Source of the DNA: Chitinivibrionales bacterium
GTDB taxonomy: Bacteria > Fibrobacterota > Chitinivibrionia > Chitinivibrionales > WJKA01
Length of the DNA stretch: 14,160 bases
Direction: 5' to 3'
Assembly (NCBI GenBank): GCA_014729375.1
Contig: WJKA01000009.1
Coordinates: forward strand, 1 to 14,160
Shown here: piece by piece, positions 7,254 to 14,160 of the stretch
How positions within the stretch are numbered: the first letter of the stretch is position 1
Layout of the letters: each line of letters begins with the position of its first letter
The notes under the pieces: model-generated
Seen by the model: only the letters and a program-made list of their open reading frames with translations
Database searches by the model: none
What the model was told of the DNA's origin: nothing
Made by a program: the position numbers and the translations under genes

Positions 7254-7332
7254 ATTTTACTTGCGTTCGGCCGGGCCCCAGGCCGTATGACGGTACTAAT
7301 CAGTGGAGGGGAATACCAGGAGCCGGGTAGCA

Positions 7333-9096
7333 ATGACTTCGCACAATCCACAATTTGATGATCACATCAAAGAAGAAATCCGTACCAGAATCGACATCGC
7401 TGCGTTTATCGGGCGGTATGTAAAGCTGAAATCTGCCGGGCGCAACATGAAAGGGCTCTGTCCGTTTCACAAGGATAAGGACCCTTCGTTTAATGTAAAT
7501 TCCGAAAAAGGCATTTATCATTGTTTCGGCTGCGGCAAGGGCGGGGATATTTTTTCCTTTCTGATGGAAATTGAGGGGCTTACTTTTCCTGAAGCGCTCC
7601 AGCAGCTTGCCGAAGAAGCCGGCGTTAGCCTTCCGGAACGAAACGTACCATCCGGGACAACGGATACAAAGTTGCCGTCAAAAACAGAGATGCTCTCGGT
7701 GAATGAGCTGGCAATGCACTTTTATTACCGCCAGGTAAAAGGCAGTACCGCGGTGGAATTCTTTAAAAAGCGGAATTGCTCCGCTGAAACGGTACGGGAG
7801 TTCAAGCTTGGCTACGCTCCGCCGGGATGGCACTCGTTTATCGATTTTGCACTGAATAAAGGGATTACTCATGACATGTTGATTGCCTGCGGACTGGCCC
7901 TGAGCAAATCTGAAGGGGCATCTGCATACGACAGGTTCAGGAACCGGGTAATATTTCCTCTGAAAGACCTGGCCGGTAAGGTTGTCGGCTTTGCCGGGCG
8001 GAGCATGGATAATGAAACCATGCCCAAGTATCTCAATTCACCGGAAACACCGCTATATCGCAAGAGTAGGTTTTTATATGGAATGGACAAGGCAAAACAT
8101 GCGACAAAAGAGCTGGAACACATCCTTATTGTTGAGGGATATATGGATTTTCTGGCGCTCTACCAGGCCGGAATCCGCAATTGTGTTGCCACCTCCGGAA
8201 CGGCAATGACCCCGGAACATGTAAGCCTGATACGGAGATTCACAAAAAAGCTGATTTTCGTTTTTGACGGTGATGCTGCCGGCATGAAAGCTGCCGAAAG
8301 GGCAACTTTTACCGTCGCACCTTTTGACATTGACGCACGGGTACTGCTGCTGCCCGCAAATGAAGACCCTGACTCGTATGTGCAGAAATACGGCAAAGAC
8401 CGGTTTCTCTCACTTGTTGATGATGCACAGGATGGCGTTGAATTCATAATTCAAAAAGCCATTGCCGACTACCATGGAAATACTCCCCGGGGCAAATCCG
8501 ATGTTGTCAACCACTGCCGGCCGCTTTTTGAGTCTATAAGCGACAGGATTATTCAGGCCGCGTGCATTAAGCAGCTCGCCGAGGCCCTTGATGTGGATGA
8601 GAAAATTATTTACGGAAAAATAAAAAACTCAAAAGCATCCGGCAGGCCAGCATCGCCGAATGTGAATCATGCAGCCGGGTTTATCGCTACGCTTGAAGGT
8701 AATTTTATTCGTCTTTTATTTTCTAACCCTCAACTCATTGATATGGCAAAAGATCGAATAAGCCCCCAAAACCTTACGGATCAATTCTCCGCTAATTTAT
8801 ATTCTATAATGCTTTCGGTTTATGCTCAAACCGGAAATCTTGCTCACTGTATCGACAAAGCGGGAACCCCGGAATTGAGTGCTGTTTTTTCGCTGCTGGC
8901 AGTACATTCCGGTTCAGGAGAAAACGCAGAAAGTGAGCTCATTCATACAATGGCAAGGTTGGAAATAAAGTATCTTCGTAATACTGCACGACATATTAGA
9001 AAAAAAATGGAAAGCAATCCGGAGCAGAGGGCATCTCTGCTTGAGGAACATAGTAAAATTATTTCTCAAATCAAGCGGTTAGATACGGTCACATGA
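7333..9096 (+). CDS. dnaG: DNA primase DnaG
   Basis: DnaG synthesises RNA primers at the replication fork, recruited by the replicative helicase. The 587-residue protein is of usual length. The N-terminal CHC2 zinc finger uses Cys43, His46, Cys64 and Cys67 (CPFH...CFGC). The catalytic core has the basic RFRNRVIFPL motif (201-210). The Toprim domain has LIVEGYMD with Glu268, TSGTAMT, and FDGDAAG with Asp312 and Asp314. The divergent C-terminus (about 445-587) should be the helicase-binding domain. I prefer ATG 7333 because AGGAG lies ten bases upstream and the protein then begins close to the conserved DHIKEEIRTRIDI segment. A GTG at 7303 in the same frame would add ten residues but has a poor ribosome site. 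Its stop overlaps the rpoD start by 4 bp. No rpsU gene lies upstream, unlike the classical rpsU-dnaG-rpoD operon. Confidence 0.97.
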   Translation: MTSHNPQFDDHIKEEIRTRIDIAAFIGRYVKLKSAGRNMKGLCPFHKDKDPSFNVNSEKGIYHCFGCGKGGDIFSFLMEIEGLTFPEALQQLAEEAGVSLPERNVPSGTTDTKLPSKTEMLSVNELAMHFYYRQVKGSTAVEFFKKRNCSAETVREFKLGYAPPGWHSFIDFALNKGITHDMLIACGLALSKSEGASAYDRFRNRVIFPLKDLAGKVVGFAGRSMDNETMPKYLNSPETPLYRKSRFLYGMDKAKHATKELEHILIVEGYMDFLALYQAGIRNCVATSGTAMTPEHVSLIRRFTKKLIFVFDGDAAGMKAAERATFTVAPFDIDARVLLLPANEDPDSYVQKYGKDRFLSLVDDAQDGVEFIIQKAIADYHGNTPRGKSDVVNHCRPLFESISDRIIQAACIKQLAEALDVDEKIIYGKIKNSKASGRPASPNVNHAAGFIATLEGNFIRLLFSNPQLIDMAKDRISPQNLTDQFSANLYSIMLSVYAQTGNLAHCIDKAGTPELSAVFSLLAVHSGSGENAESELIHTMARLEIKYLRNTARHIRKKMESNPEQRASLLEEHSKIISQIKRLDTVT

Positions 9097-10628
9097 CAAA
9101 AAAAGAATCATCGGTTCTCAGTGCTCAGACCACGAAACGGATAAAGAAACTTGCGAAGCTCCAGGGTTTCGTGACAAATGTTCAGGTTGATGAAATAGCT
9201 TCGTCGGATCATGAACGCGAGCAAATTATCCGGCTCCTCAAAGAAAATAACATTATATTTAATACGCTGGTGGCTCCCAGGGAAGCCGCTCCTCCTGCTC
9301 ACAGGGCGAAACGGCTGGTCTCTGCACGGAAAGTACCGCGCTACTCCGATCCGACATGGGTTTACCTCAATACGGTTGGGCGGGTCCCATTGCTTTCCCG
9401 GGATCAGGAAGCCAGGTACGCCAAAGATATGGAGTCTGCACAGAGCAAGTTGTTTGAAATGGCATTTCAATCATCAATTGCTTTTGAAAGCCTCTATCGC
9501 ATAGGTGATGAATTCAAGCGAAACGAGATCGAGTGCATAAACGTACTTCAGGTCGAAGAAGATCAGTACTCCAGTGAAAACGATTTTGAAGAGCTGCGCA
9601 GCAATTTCCTCAAAACAATTTCATCGATTAAGCGAAAAGAAAAATCAATAAAAGGCTTGCGGGCAGATTTGAAAAAAACCGGCGCAAAATCCAAAAAGGA
9701 ACAGCGTGAGAAAAAAATTGAAACAGCCAGTCAGGAAGTTGTCGAACTTTGCCGGAACCTCAATCTGAATTCAAAACAGGTCCAGCACATACTCAATAAA
9801 TATAAAGATTCTCTGAAGGCTGAAAATCGTACAGAAGAGCTTGATGAATTCGAGCAATGGGAAGAAAAACGGAATAAAGCGAAATGTGCCATTATTGAGG
9901 CAAATGTGCGGCTTGTTGTCAGCATTGCAAAAAAATATATCCTTCGGGGGATGGAAATTATCGACTTGATTCAGGAAGGTAATCGGGGGCTGATTAAAGC
10001 GGTAGAAAATTTCAATTATAAAAAAGGATACAAATTCAGCACCTATGCAACATGGTGGATACGTCAGGCAATATCACGGGCAATCAACGACAAATCGAAA
10101 ACCATACGAATTCCGGCAAATACGCTTGAGCTGGTAAACAAGACAATCCGGTTCTGCAAAAAATGGGTTACCGAATACGGATATGAACCGACGCACGAAG
10201 AAATTGCAGAGGCGCTGGGCTATCCGGTTTCGAAAATCAGACGAGCGCTGGAATATTCACTCGATCCCATTTCGCTTGACATGGAAATCGGCAGCGACGG
10301 CAGTTCGACAGTCGGGGAATATATCGAAGATACCAAAGTGGAAGATCCTTCACAGCGCGTGTCGTTACTTACGCTGAGAGAAAATATCTCCAAAGTGCTC
10401 GACTCGCTTCACGAAAAAGAAAAAGAGATACTTGTCATGCGCTTTGGTCTTGATGATGGCCGGATAAAAACACTTAAAGAAATTGGCGAGGCGTTTAATA
10501 TTTCACGAGAACGGGTCCGTCAGATAGAAACAAAAGCACTGAGCAAGCTTAAGCATCCAAGCCGTACCCGGCAGCTTTCCGCCTGGAAAGAAGAACGGGA
10601 ACAGGGTTTCTCCGACAACGATTATTAA
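9093..10628 (+). CDS. rpoD: RNA polymerase primary sigma factor RpoD
   Basis: This 511-residue primary sigma factor directs RNA polymerase to housekeeping promoters. Region 1.1-like sequence is at about 12-60, and region 1.2 at 85-118 (WVYLNTVGRVPLLSRDQE). A charged non-conserved region spans about 119-265. Region 2 (266-336) contains ANVRLVVSIAKKY, DLIQEGNRGLIKAVENF and YKFSTYATWWIRQAI, including the -10 recognition and melting aromatic residues. Region 3 is at about 337-420. Region 4 (436-495) has LVMRFGLDDG and the helix-turn-helix LKEIGEAFNISRERVRQIE. Unusually, the region 2-3 junction reads IRIPANTLELVNK where most RpoD proteins have IRIPVHM plus an acidic helix. A 17-residue tail follows the usual HPSR end. 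The ATGA overlap with dnaG implies translational coupling and supports a primary rather than alternative sigma factor. Confidence 0.96.
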   Translation: MTKKESSVLSAQTTKRIKKLAKLQGFVTNVQVDEIASSDHEREQIIRLLKENNIIFNTLVAPREAAPPAHRAKRLVSARKVPRYSDPTWVYLNTVGRVPLLSRDQEARYAKDMESAQSKLFEMAFQSSIAFESLYRIGDEFKRNEIECINVLQVEEDQYSSENDFEELRSNFLKTISSIKRKEKSIKGLRADLKKTGAKSKKEQREKKIETASQEVVELCRNLNLNSKQVQHILNKYKDSLKAENRTEELDEFEQWEEKRNKAKCAIIEANVRLVVSIAKKYILRGMEIIDLIQEGNRGLIKAVENFNYKKGYKFSTYATWWIRQAISRAINDKSKTIRIPANTLELVNKTIRFCKKWVTEYGYEPTHEEIAEALGYPVSKIRRALEYSLDPISLDMEIGSDGSSTVGEYIEDTKVEDPSQRVSLLTLRENISKVLDSLHEKEKEILVMRFGLDDGRIKTLKEIGEAFNISRERVRQIETKALSKLKHPSRTRQLSAWKEEREQGFSDNDY

Positions 10629-10654
10629 AAAAACAGTTTCCCTTATTTTCTGCG

Positions 10655-10674
10655 GGCCAGTATATGTACTGGCC
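10655..10674 (+). terminator. Perfect hairpin after rpoD, possible terminator
   Basis: GGCCAGTA (10655-10662) and TACTGGCC (10667-10674) form a perfect 8-bp stem with a TATG loop, 27 bases after the rpoD stop. No U-run follows, so it would be a weak or factor-dependent terminator, or an RNA 3'-end stabiliser. It could also be a palindromic protein-binding site. Confidence 0.4.
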
Positions 10675-10775
10675 ACGTCGCCCCGTCTATTCCGAGTACA
10701 CTATTTCATAAATCCGGTAACGCCGTATAGTGCAGAATTGTTATCCCGACTGAAACCGGAATACTCTGAGGGTGG

Positions 10776-10824
10776 GCCGGATGCTGGATTCCCGGATTAA
10801 ATCCCGGGCAGGCTTATCCGGCAT
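10776..10824. repeat. Nested inverted repeat in intergenic region
   Basis: GCCGGAT (10776-10782) is the exact reverse complement of ATCCGGC (10816-10822). ATGCTGGAT (10781-10789) also pairs with ATCCGGCAT (10816-10824) with one wobble. Inside lie CCCGG (10791-10795) and CCGGG (10804-10808). The alternative outer pairings could form competing stems. It sits between the convergent rpoD and beta-helix genes, so it may serve as a bidirectional transcript end or be a dispersed intergenic repeat copy. The rest of this 262-bp gap shows nothing else I can name. Confidence 0.45.
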
Positions 10825-10890
10825 GATTTAAAATTATTGTTCCGGTATTTATGAGTACGTGCGCGTAGATAATGCACACTGTCGCAGACG

Positions 10891-12117
10891 CTATTGCTCG
10901 TCGGGCTCTTCCGCTTGCTCTTCCACCGGAGTTTCATCAGGACAACCGTCATCGTCCATATAACCGTTTATATTTTCAGGTTTCATAGGGCACTTGTCGG
11001 ATCCGGTGCATATTTCTGCAAACCGTCTTCCCGCACCCTGTTCTTCCACCCACGGATCGCAAATACCGTCTTTATCGTTGTCAGGATCGGGACATCCATC
11101 CCGATCGCGAAAACCGTCATAATCTTCCGCCTTGTGACTGCATTGATCTTCGGTGTCATAAATTCCGTCAAGGTCGTTGTCATAATCCGGACATCCGTCC
11201 CAGTCCTCGTATTCGTCAATGTCTTCTTTAAGGTCGGGACATTTATCTTCATCATCGGCAATCTTATCGCCGTCGGAATCGATATAAATCTGCTTCCGTT
11301 CGGCATCGCTCATAAGCCCGACATCCGCACCATCCTTACCAATACCCTGCATTGGCGTTGCAACACTTGCAACGAAATCATATGTATCGGCGCCTGCGGG
11401 ACGAAATTGAGGATCCCGGTATGTGTTTGTCTTGTCAACAACCGCATAGTGACTGTGCTGCTGACGATTGCCGAAAAAATTATTGTAAATGATCCTTGAG
11501 CGCTTTGAATCCATATCAACATAAATACCGTATAACTTATTGTTGAAAAGGATATTATTCTGAACAAGTACCGCACTTTTCCGGGCAAGCACAAGACCGG
11601 AGTACCCGTTCTCTGCGATAACATTATGTTCAATCGCCGTATTGGTCCCATGGGCCACAAGCTCGCAATAAATACCGGTCCATTTATTCCGGTAAATAAC
11701 ATTGTTTCGTATTTCAGGAAGAGAAATCAGACAGTGAATCCCGGTATGGTTGGTCCTGATTATCGTATGCTCGATAACAGTATTGGTATTTTCGCATAAA
11801 ATACCGGTTTGTCCTTTTTCTATGGTCACATTCCGGATTACGGAATAATTAACACCCTTTACCACCGGCCTTGATTTCCGGGCCCTGATTATGGTCTTTT
11901 GCTTATCCTGGCCTGCAAGGGTCACGTATTCTTTTAAAACAATATTCTCCTTGTATATTCCGTTGAGTACATAGACGGTATCGCCATCATCCGCCATGTC
12001 AATTCCTTTCTGAATTGAGGGCGCATCCTGGGGCACTATTAACTTTTTGCCGGCGCCAGCATGAGCAACAAATAACAGGCATAGAAATACGATGGATGCG
12101 GAAAATGCATTTTTCAT
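10891..12117 (-). CDS. Secreted right-handed beta-helix protein with C-terminal TSP3 repeats
   Basis: The 408-residue product has a signal peptide (1-20, MKNAFSASIVFLCLLFVAHA). Residues about 25-270 form a pectate-lyase-like/NosD-type parallel beta-helix. It opens with SIQKGIDMADDGDTVYV and YKENIVL, followed by coils of the form 'TGI.. N.vI..N' (NHTGIHCL, NNVIYRNKWTGIYC, HNVIAENGYSGLVL, NNILFNNKLYGIYV). Residues about 279-395 are calcium-binding thrombospondin type-3 repeats (DSDGDKIADDEDKCP, DNDLDGIYDTEDQC, DNDKDGICD, DDDGCPDE). An acidic tail ends the protein. No catalytic residues of a polysaccharide lyase are evident, so substrate binding or a structural surface role is as likely as an enzyme. 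There is no OmpA-like domain, although such TSP3 runs often precede one. I chose ATG 12117 over the 20-residue longer start at 12177 because it begins the signal peptide and has AAGAGGT just upstream. It is divergent from uxaC. Confidence 0.88.
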   Translation of the reverse strand: MKNAFSASIVFLCLLFVAHAGAGKKLIVPQDAPSIQKGIDMADDGDTVYVLNGIYKENIVLKEYVTLAGQDKQKTIIRARKSRPVVKGVNYSVIRNVTIEKGQTGILCENTNTVIEHTIIRTNHTGIHCLISLPEIRNNVIYRNKWTGIYCELVAHGTNTAIEHNVIAENGYSGLVLARKSAVLVQNNILFNNKLYGIYVDMDSKRSRIIYNNFFGNRQQHSHYAVVDKTNTYRDPQFRPAGADTYDFVASVATPMQGIGKDGADVGLMSDAERKQIYIDSDGDKIADDEDKCPDLKEDIDEYEDWDGCPDYDNDLDGIYDTEDQCSHKAEDYDGFRDRDGCPDPDNDKDGICDPWVEEQGAGRRFAEICTGSDKCPMKPENINGYMDDDGCPDETPVEEQAEEPDEQ

Positions 12118-12241
12118 AATTGACCTCTTTTCAGGAATTATTCCGTGTATCCCCGGATTGTATCCGTTTTCACTCATTGCGTTAATCGGCAGAATGAGCT
12201 ATTTTATTCAATACGCTTATAACGCTGTTTCCTTTATATTA

Positions 12242-12247
12242 TATAAT
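12242..12247 (+). promoter_or_regulatory. Candidate -10 element upstream of uxaC
   Basis: A perfect TATAAT lies in a very AT-rich stretch of the divergent 194-bp intergenic region, about 65 bases before the uxaC start. No good -35 hexamer sits 16-18 bp upstream. An overlapping TATATT at 12235-12240 is an alternative. Support is therefore limited. Confidence 0.28.
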
Positions 12248-12311
12248 TAAACAGTCGAAAAAGAGCGGAACCCGGTTTAATTTTTCTTTTTCCCCGGAAG
12301 AGTGGATTTCC

Positions 12312-13730
12312 ATGGATGATGTATTTATCAGCGACAATTTTTTATTGCAGAATGATTCGGCAGTCGAATTGTACCATACGTATGCCAAAGATCAGCCGAT
12401 TATTGATTATCACAGTCATCTTCCGCCCGTTCAAATTGCAGACAATAAAAAATACGCAAATTTAGCGCAGATATGGCTTTACGGCGATCATTATAAATGG
12501 CGTCAGATGCGTACCAATGGGATTGATGAGCGATTTTGTACGGGCAATGCAAGCGACTGGGAAAAATTCGAGGCATGGGCAAAAACAGTCCCCCATACAT
12601 TGAAAAACCCGCTCTACCACTGGACTCACCTTGAACTGAAACGTCCTTTTGGAATCAGCGACAGACTGCTGGACCCTCAAACAGCGCCGGGTATATGGAA
12701 AGAATGCAACGAAAAACTCGCATCAGATGATTTTTCCGTGCGGGGTATTCTCAAACAAATGAACGTCGAGATACTCTGTACCACCGACGACCCGACCGAC
12801 ACGCTGGAAAATCATCAGAAAATCAAGAATGACACCTCGTTTTCTGTCAAGGTATTTCCAACATTCCGTCCCGACAAAGCAATGGCGGTTGAAAATCCTT
12901 CATCGTACAATAAATGGATAAACCTGCTTGAACAACGGACGGATATGACAATCAGCAACATTGAACAGTTGCTTGAAGCTCTTCTGAAACGTCACGACTT
13001 TTTTCACTCCCTCGGCTGCAGACTATCCGATCACGGTCTTGAGACTGCGTATGCAGAGGAATATTCACATTCTGAGATTGCAGCCGTTTTTGAAAAAGTC
13101 CGAAGTGGAAAGCAGCCGGATTCCAAAGAAATTGTGAAATTCAAGTCGGCGATGCTGTACGAATTCGGAAAAATGGATTGCGAAAAGAACTGGACCCAGC
13201 AGATGCACCTCGGAGCGCTCAGGAATAACAATACCCGGCTTTTCAATAAGCTGGGGCCGGACACCGGCTTTGACTCGATCGGCGACTTTGAAATCGCGCG
13301 ACCGCTTTCACGCCTCCTTGATCGCCTTGACATGGAAAACAAACTTCCCAGAACAATCCTTTACAACCTGAATCCGCGTGACAATGAGCTCCTGGCAACC
13401 ATGATCGGTAATTTTCAGGACGGTTCTGTTCCGGGAAAGATGCAGTTTGGAAGCGGATGGTGGTTTCTGGATCAGAAATCAGGAATTGAGGCGCATATTG
13501 ATGCCCTTTCGAATTTAAGCCTGCTGAGCCGGTTTGTCGGAATGCTTACCGATTCCCGAAGCTTCCTCTCATTTCCCCGTCATGAATATTTCAGGCGAAT
13601 CGTATGTAACATTCTGGGTACCGACATGGAACTCGGCCTCCTGCCGCGTGACATGAACCTTATCGGCAACCTGGTACAAGATATATCCTGTCGGAATGCG
13701 CGCTCGTATTTCGGGTTTCCCGAATCATAG
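12312..13730 (+). CDS. uxaC: Glucuronate isomerase UxaC
   Basis: UxaC (EC 5.3.1.12) converts D-glucuronate to D-fructuronate and D-galacturonate to D-tagaturonate, the first step of cytoplasmic hexuronate breakdown. The 472 residues match the family's length end to end. Conserved blocks include the start DDVFISDNFLL, IIDYHSHLPP (31-39, metal-site His34 and His36), DHYKWRQMRTNGI, NPLYHWTHLELKRPFGI, TTDDPTD, QMHLGALRNNNTRLFNKLGP, LYNLNPRDNELLATMIGNFQ, MQFGSGWWFLDQK and LTDSRSFLSFPRHEYFRRI. The first motif is HSH where E. coli has HCH; both metal-ligand histidines are kept. GGAAGAG upstream of ATG 12312 supports the start. None of the usual partners (uxaB, uxuA, kdgK or a hexuronate transporter) is in the window, so it appears to be a stand-alone gene here. 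It is divergent from the beta-helix gene. Confidence 0.97.
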   Translation: MDDVFISDNFLLQNDSAVELYHTYAKDQPIIDYHSHLPPVQIADNKKYANLAQIWLYGDHYKWRQMRTNGIDERFCTGNASDWEKFEAWAKTVPHTLKNPLYHWTHLELKRPFGISDRLLDPQTAPGIWKECNEKLASDDFSVRGILKQMNVEILCTTDDPTDTLENHQKIKNDTSFSVKVFPTFRPDKAMAVENPSSYNKWINLLEQRTDMTISNIEQLLEALLKRHDFFHSLGCRLSDHGLETAYAEEYSHSEIAAVFEKVRSGKQPDSKEIVKFKSAMLYEFGKMDCEKNWTQQMHLGALRNNNTRLFNKLGPDTGFDSIGDFEIARPLSRLLDRLDMENKLPRTILYNLNPRDNELLATMIGNFQDGSVPGKMQFGSGWWFLDQKSGIEAHIDALSNLSLLSRFVGMLTDSRSFLSFPRHEYFRRIVCNILGTDMELGLLPRDMNLIGNLVQDISCRNARSYFGFPES

Positions 13731-13786
13731 AGATGACCCTGTTCACGACAAATGTTCGATATATGCAATTTTTCGTCTGTTTCCTA

Positions 13787-13815
13787 TTGCAATATACCGA
13801 AAACAGGGGTATATT
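13787..13815 (+). promoter_or_regulatory. Candidate sigma-70-type promoter for the PAS gene
   Basis: TTGCAA (13787-13792) and TATATT (13810-13815) are separated by exactly 17 bp. Transcription would begin near 13822, leaving about 85 bases of leader before the PAS gene start. The leader contains the palindrome AAGCGCTT (13848-13855), possibly an operator, though it is short. Confidence 0.42.
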
Positions 13816-13905
13816 TACGTAAGACTAAAAATTATGCCCGAAGGGTTAAGCGCTTGAACGATTTGTTGCTTTTTGTCAATTTTTCCCAGAGAGTGAGATG
13901 CATCT

Positions 13906-14160
13906 ATGGAAAAAAGCCTCGACCAGATGCATGAAGAAAACGAGCGGCTTCGTGCAAAGCTCGATGAGCAGGAAAAAGAAATCGCGCAGCTTAAAAAGCT
14001 GAATGAAAAATATGTTGATGAAAGCCGCCTGTTTCATGCGCTTATGGATAATATCCCCGACGCGGTATTTTTCAAAAACCGTGAGGGACACTTTATTCGT
14101 GTCAACAATGCCTGGGCGTCCCGCCGGGAAGGAGTTACCCCGGATGATGCGATCGGGAAA
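13906..14160 (+). CDS. PAS-domain signalling protein, N-terminal part (runs off right edge)
   Basis: The first 85 codons are present and the frame is open to the window end. Residues 1-40 (MEKSLDQMHEENERLRAKLD onward) form a heptad-rich, highly charged coiled coil. From about residue 41 a PAS domain starts: LFHALMDNIPDAVFFKNREG followed by HFIRVNNAWA and DDAIGK, the classic PAS/PAC opening seen in sensor histidine kinases and diguanylate cyclases. No membrane segment or signal peptide precedes it, so a cytoplasmic sensor is likely. The output domain lies beyond the window and cannot be named. The ATG at 13906 is 175 bp after uxaC. Its ribosome site is weak (GAGAGTGAG, 10 or more bases upstream), but no other in-frame start fits as well. 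An independent promoter candidate lies upstream. Confidence 0.85.
   Translation, partial: MEKSLDQMHEENERLRAKLDEQEKEIAQLKKLNEKYVDESRLFHALMDNIPDAVFFKNREGHFIRVNNAWASRREGVTPDDAIGK

Noticed and set aside
7303..7332. Upstream GTG start for dnaG
   Set aside because: The ten extra residues are not primase-like and no good ribosome site precedes the GTG. AGGAG precedes the ATG at 7333.
10894..11499. A 201-codon plus-strand open frame rich in Val/Ile
   Set aside because: It is antisense to the Asp-rich TSP3 and beta-helix coding region. GAC/GAT-rich codons read as Val/Ile on the other strand, and it has no ribosome site or recognisable domain.

Overview
This 14.2 kb window looks like chromosomal DNA from an uncultured or little-studied Gram-negative bacterium. 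A TonB-dependent receptor, a signal-peptide-bearing beta-barrel protein and a secreted beta-helix protein with thrombospondin type-3 (TSP3) repeats all imply an outer membrane. The mix of an acidic-tailed barrel protein, TSP3 repeats and a divergent RpoD would suit the Fibrobacterota/Chitinivibrionia neighbourhood or another FCB-type lineage. That placement is an impression from gene content, not something the sequence proves. Composition appears even, and I see no tRNA, rRNA, CRISPR array, insertion sequence or phage gene.

Region 1 (1-3524, all minus strand, listed in transcription order): a beta-barrel outer-membrane protein with a Ser/Thr/Asp-rich tail overlaps by 20 bp a CAD2-like zinc alcohol dehydrogenase. 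Next come a DUF1848 protein with a C-terminal Cys cluster and, at the window edge, the possible start of a lipoprotein gene carrying a strong inverted repeat. Region 2 (3525-6690, plus strand): a 259-bp divergent intergenic region holds a structured leader with partial resemblance to a cobalamin riboswitch. It precedes a TonB-dependent receptor, a nine-unit 8-bp tandem repeat and a secreted FmdE-family protein. The receptor and FmdE protein may form a small metal- or cofactor-uptake module.

Region 3 (6766-10628): a YjbQ/UPF0047 gene on the minus strand diverges from the housekeeping pair dnaG-rpoD, which overlap by 4 bp. A candidate promoter with a perfect TATAAT precedes dnaG. Hairpins fill the gap after rpoD. 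Region 4 (10891-14160): the secreted beta-helix/TSP3 protein (minus) diverges from uxaC (glucuronate isomerase, plus). After uxaC, a candidate promoter precedes a PAS-domain signalling gene that runs off the right edge.

Most of the window is recognisable housekeeping or metabolic content. I did not find a convincing undescribed multi-gene system. The best leads are the receptor/FmdE pair with its structured leader, the octamer repeat between them, the altered region 2-3 junction of RpoD, and the C-terminal CX3CX2C cluster in the DUF1848 protein.
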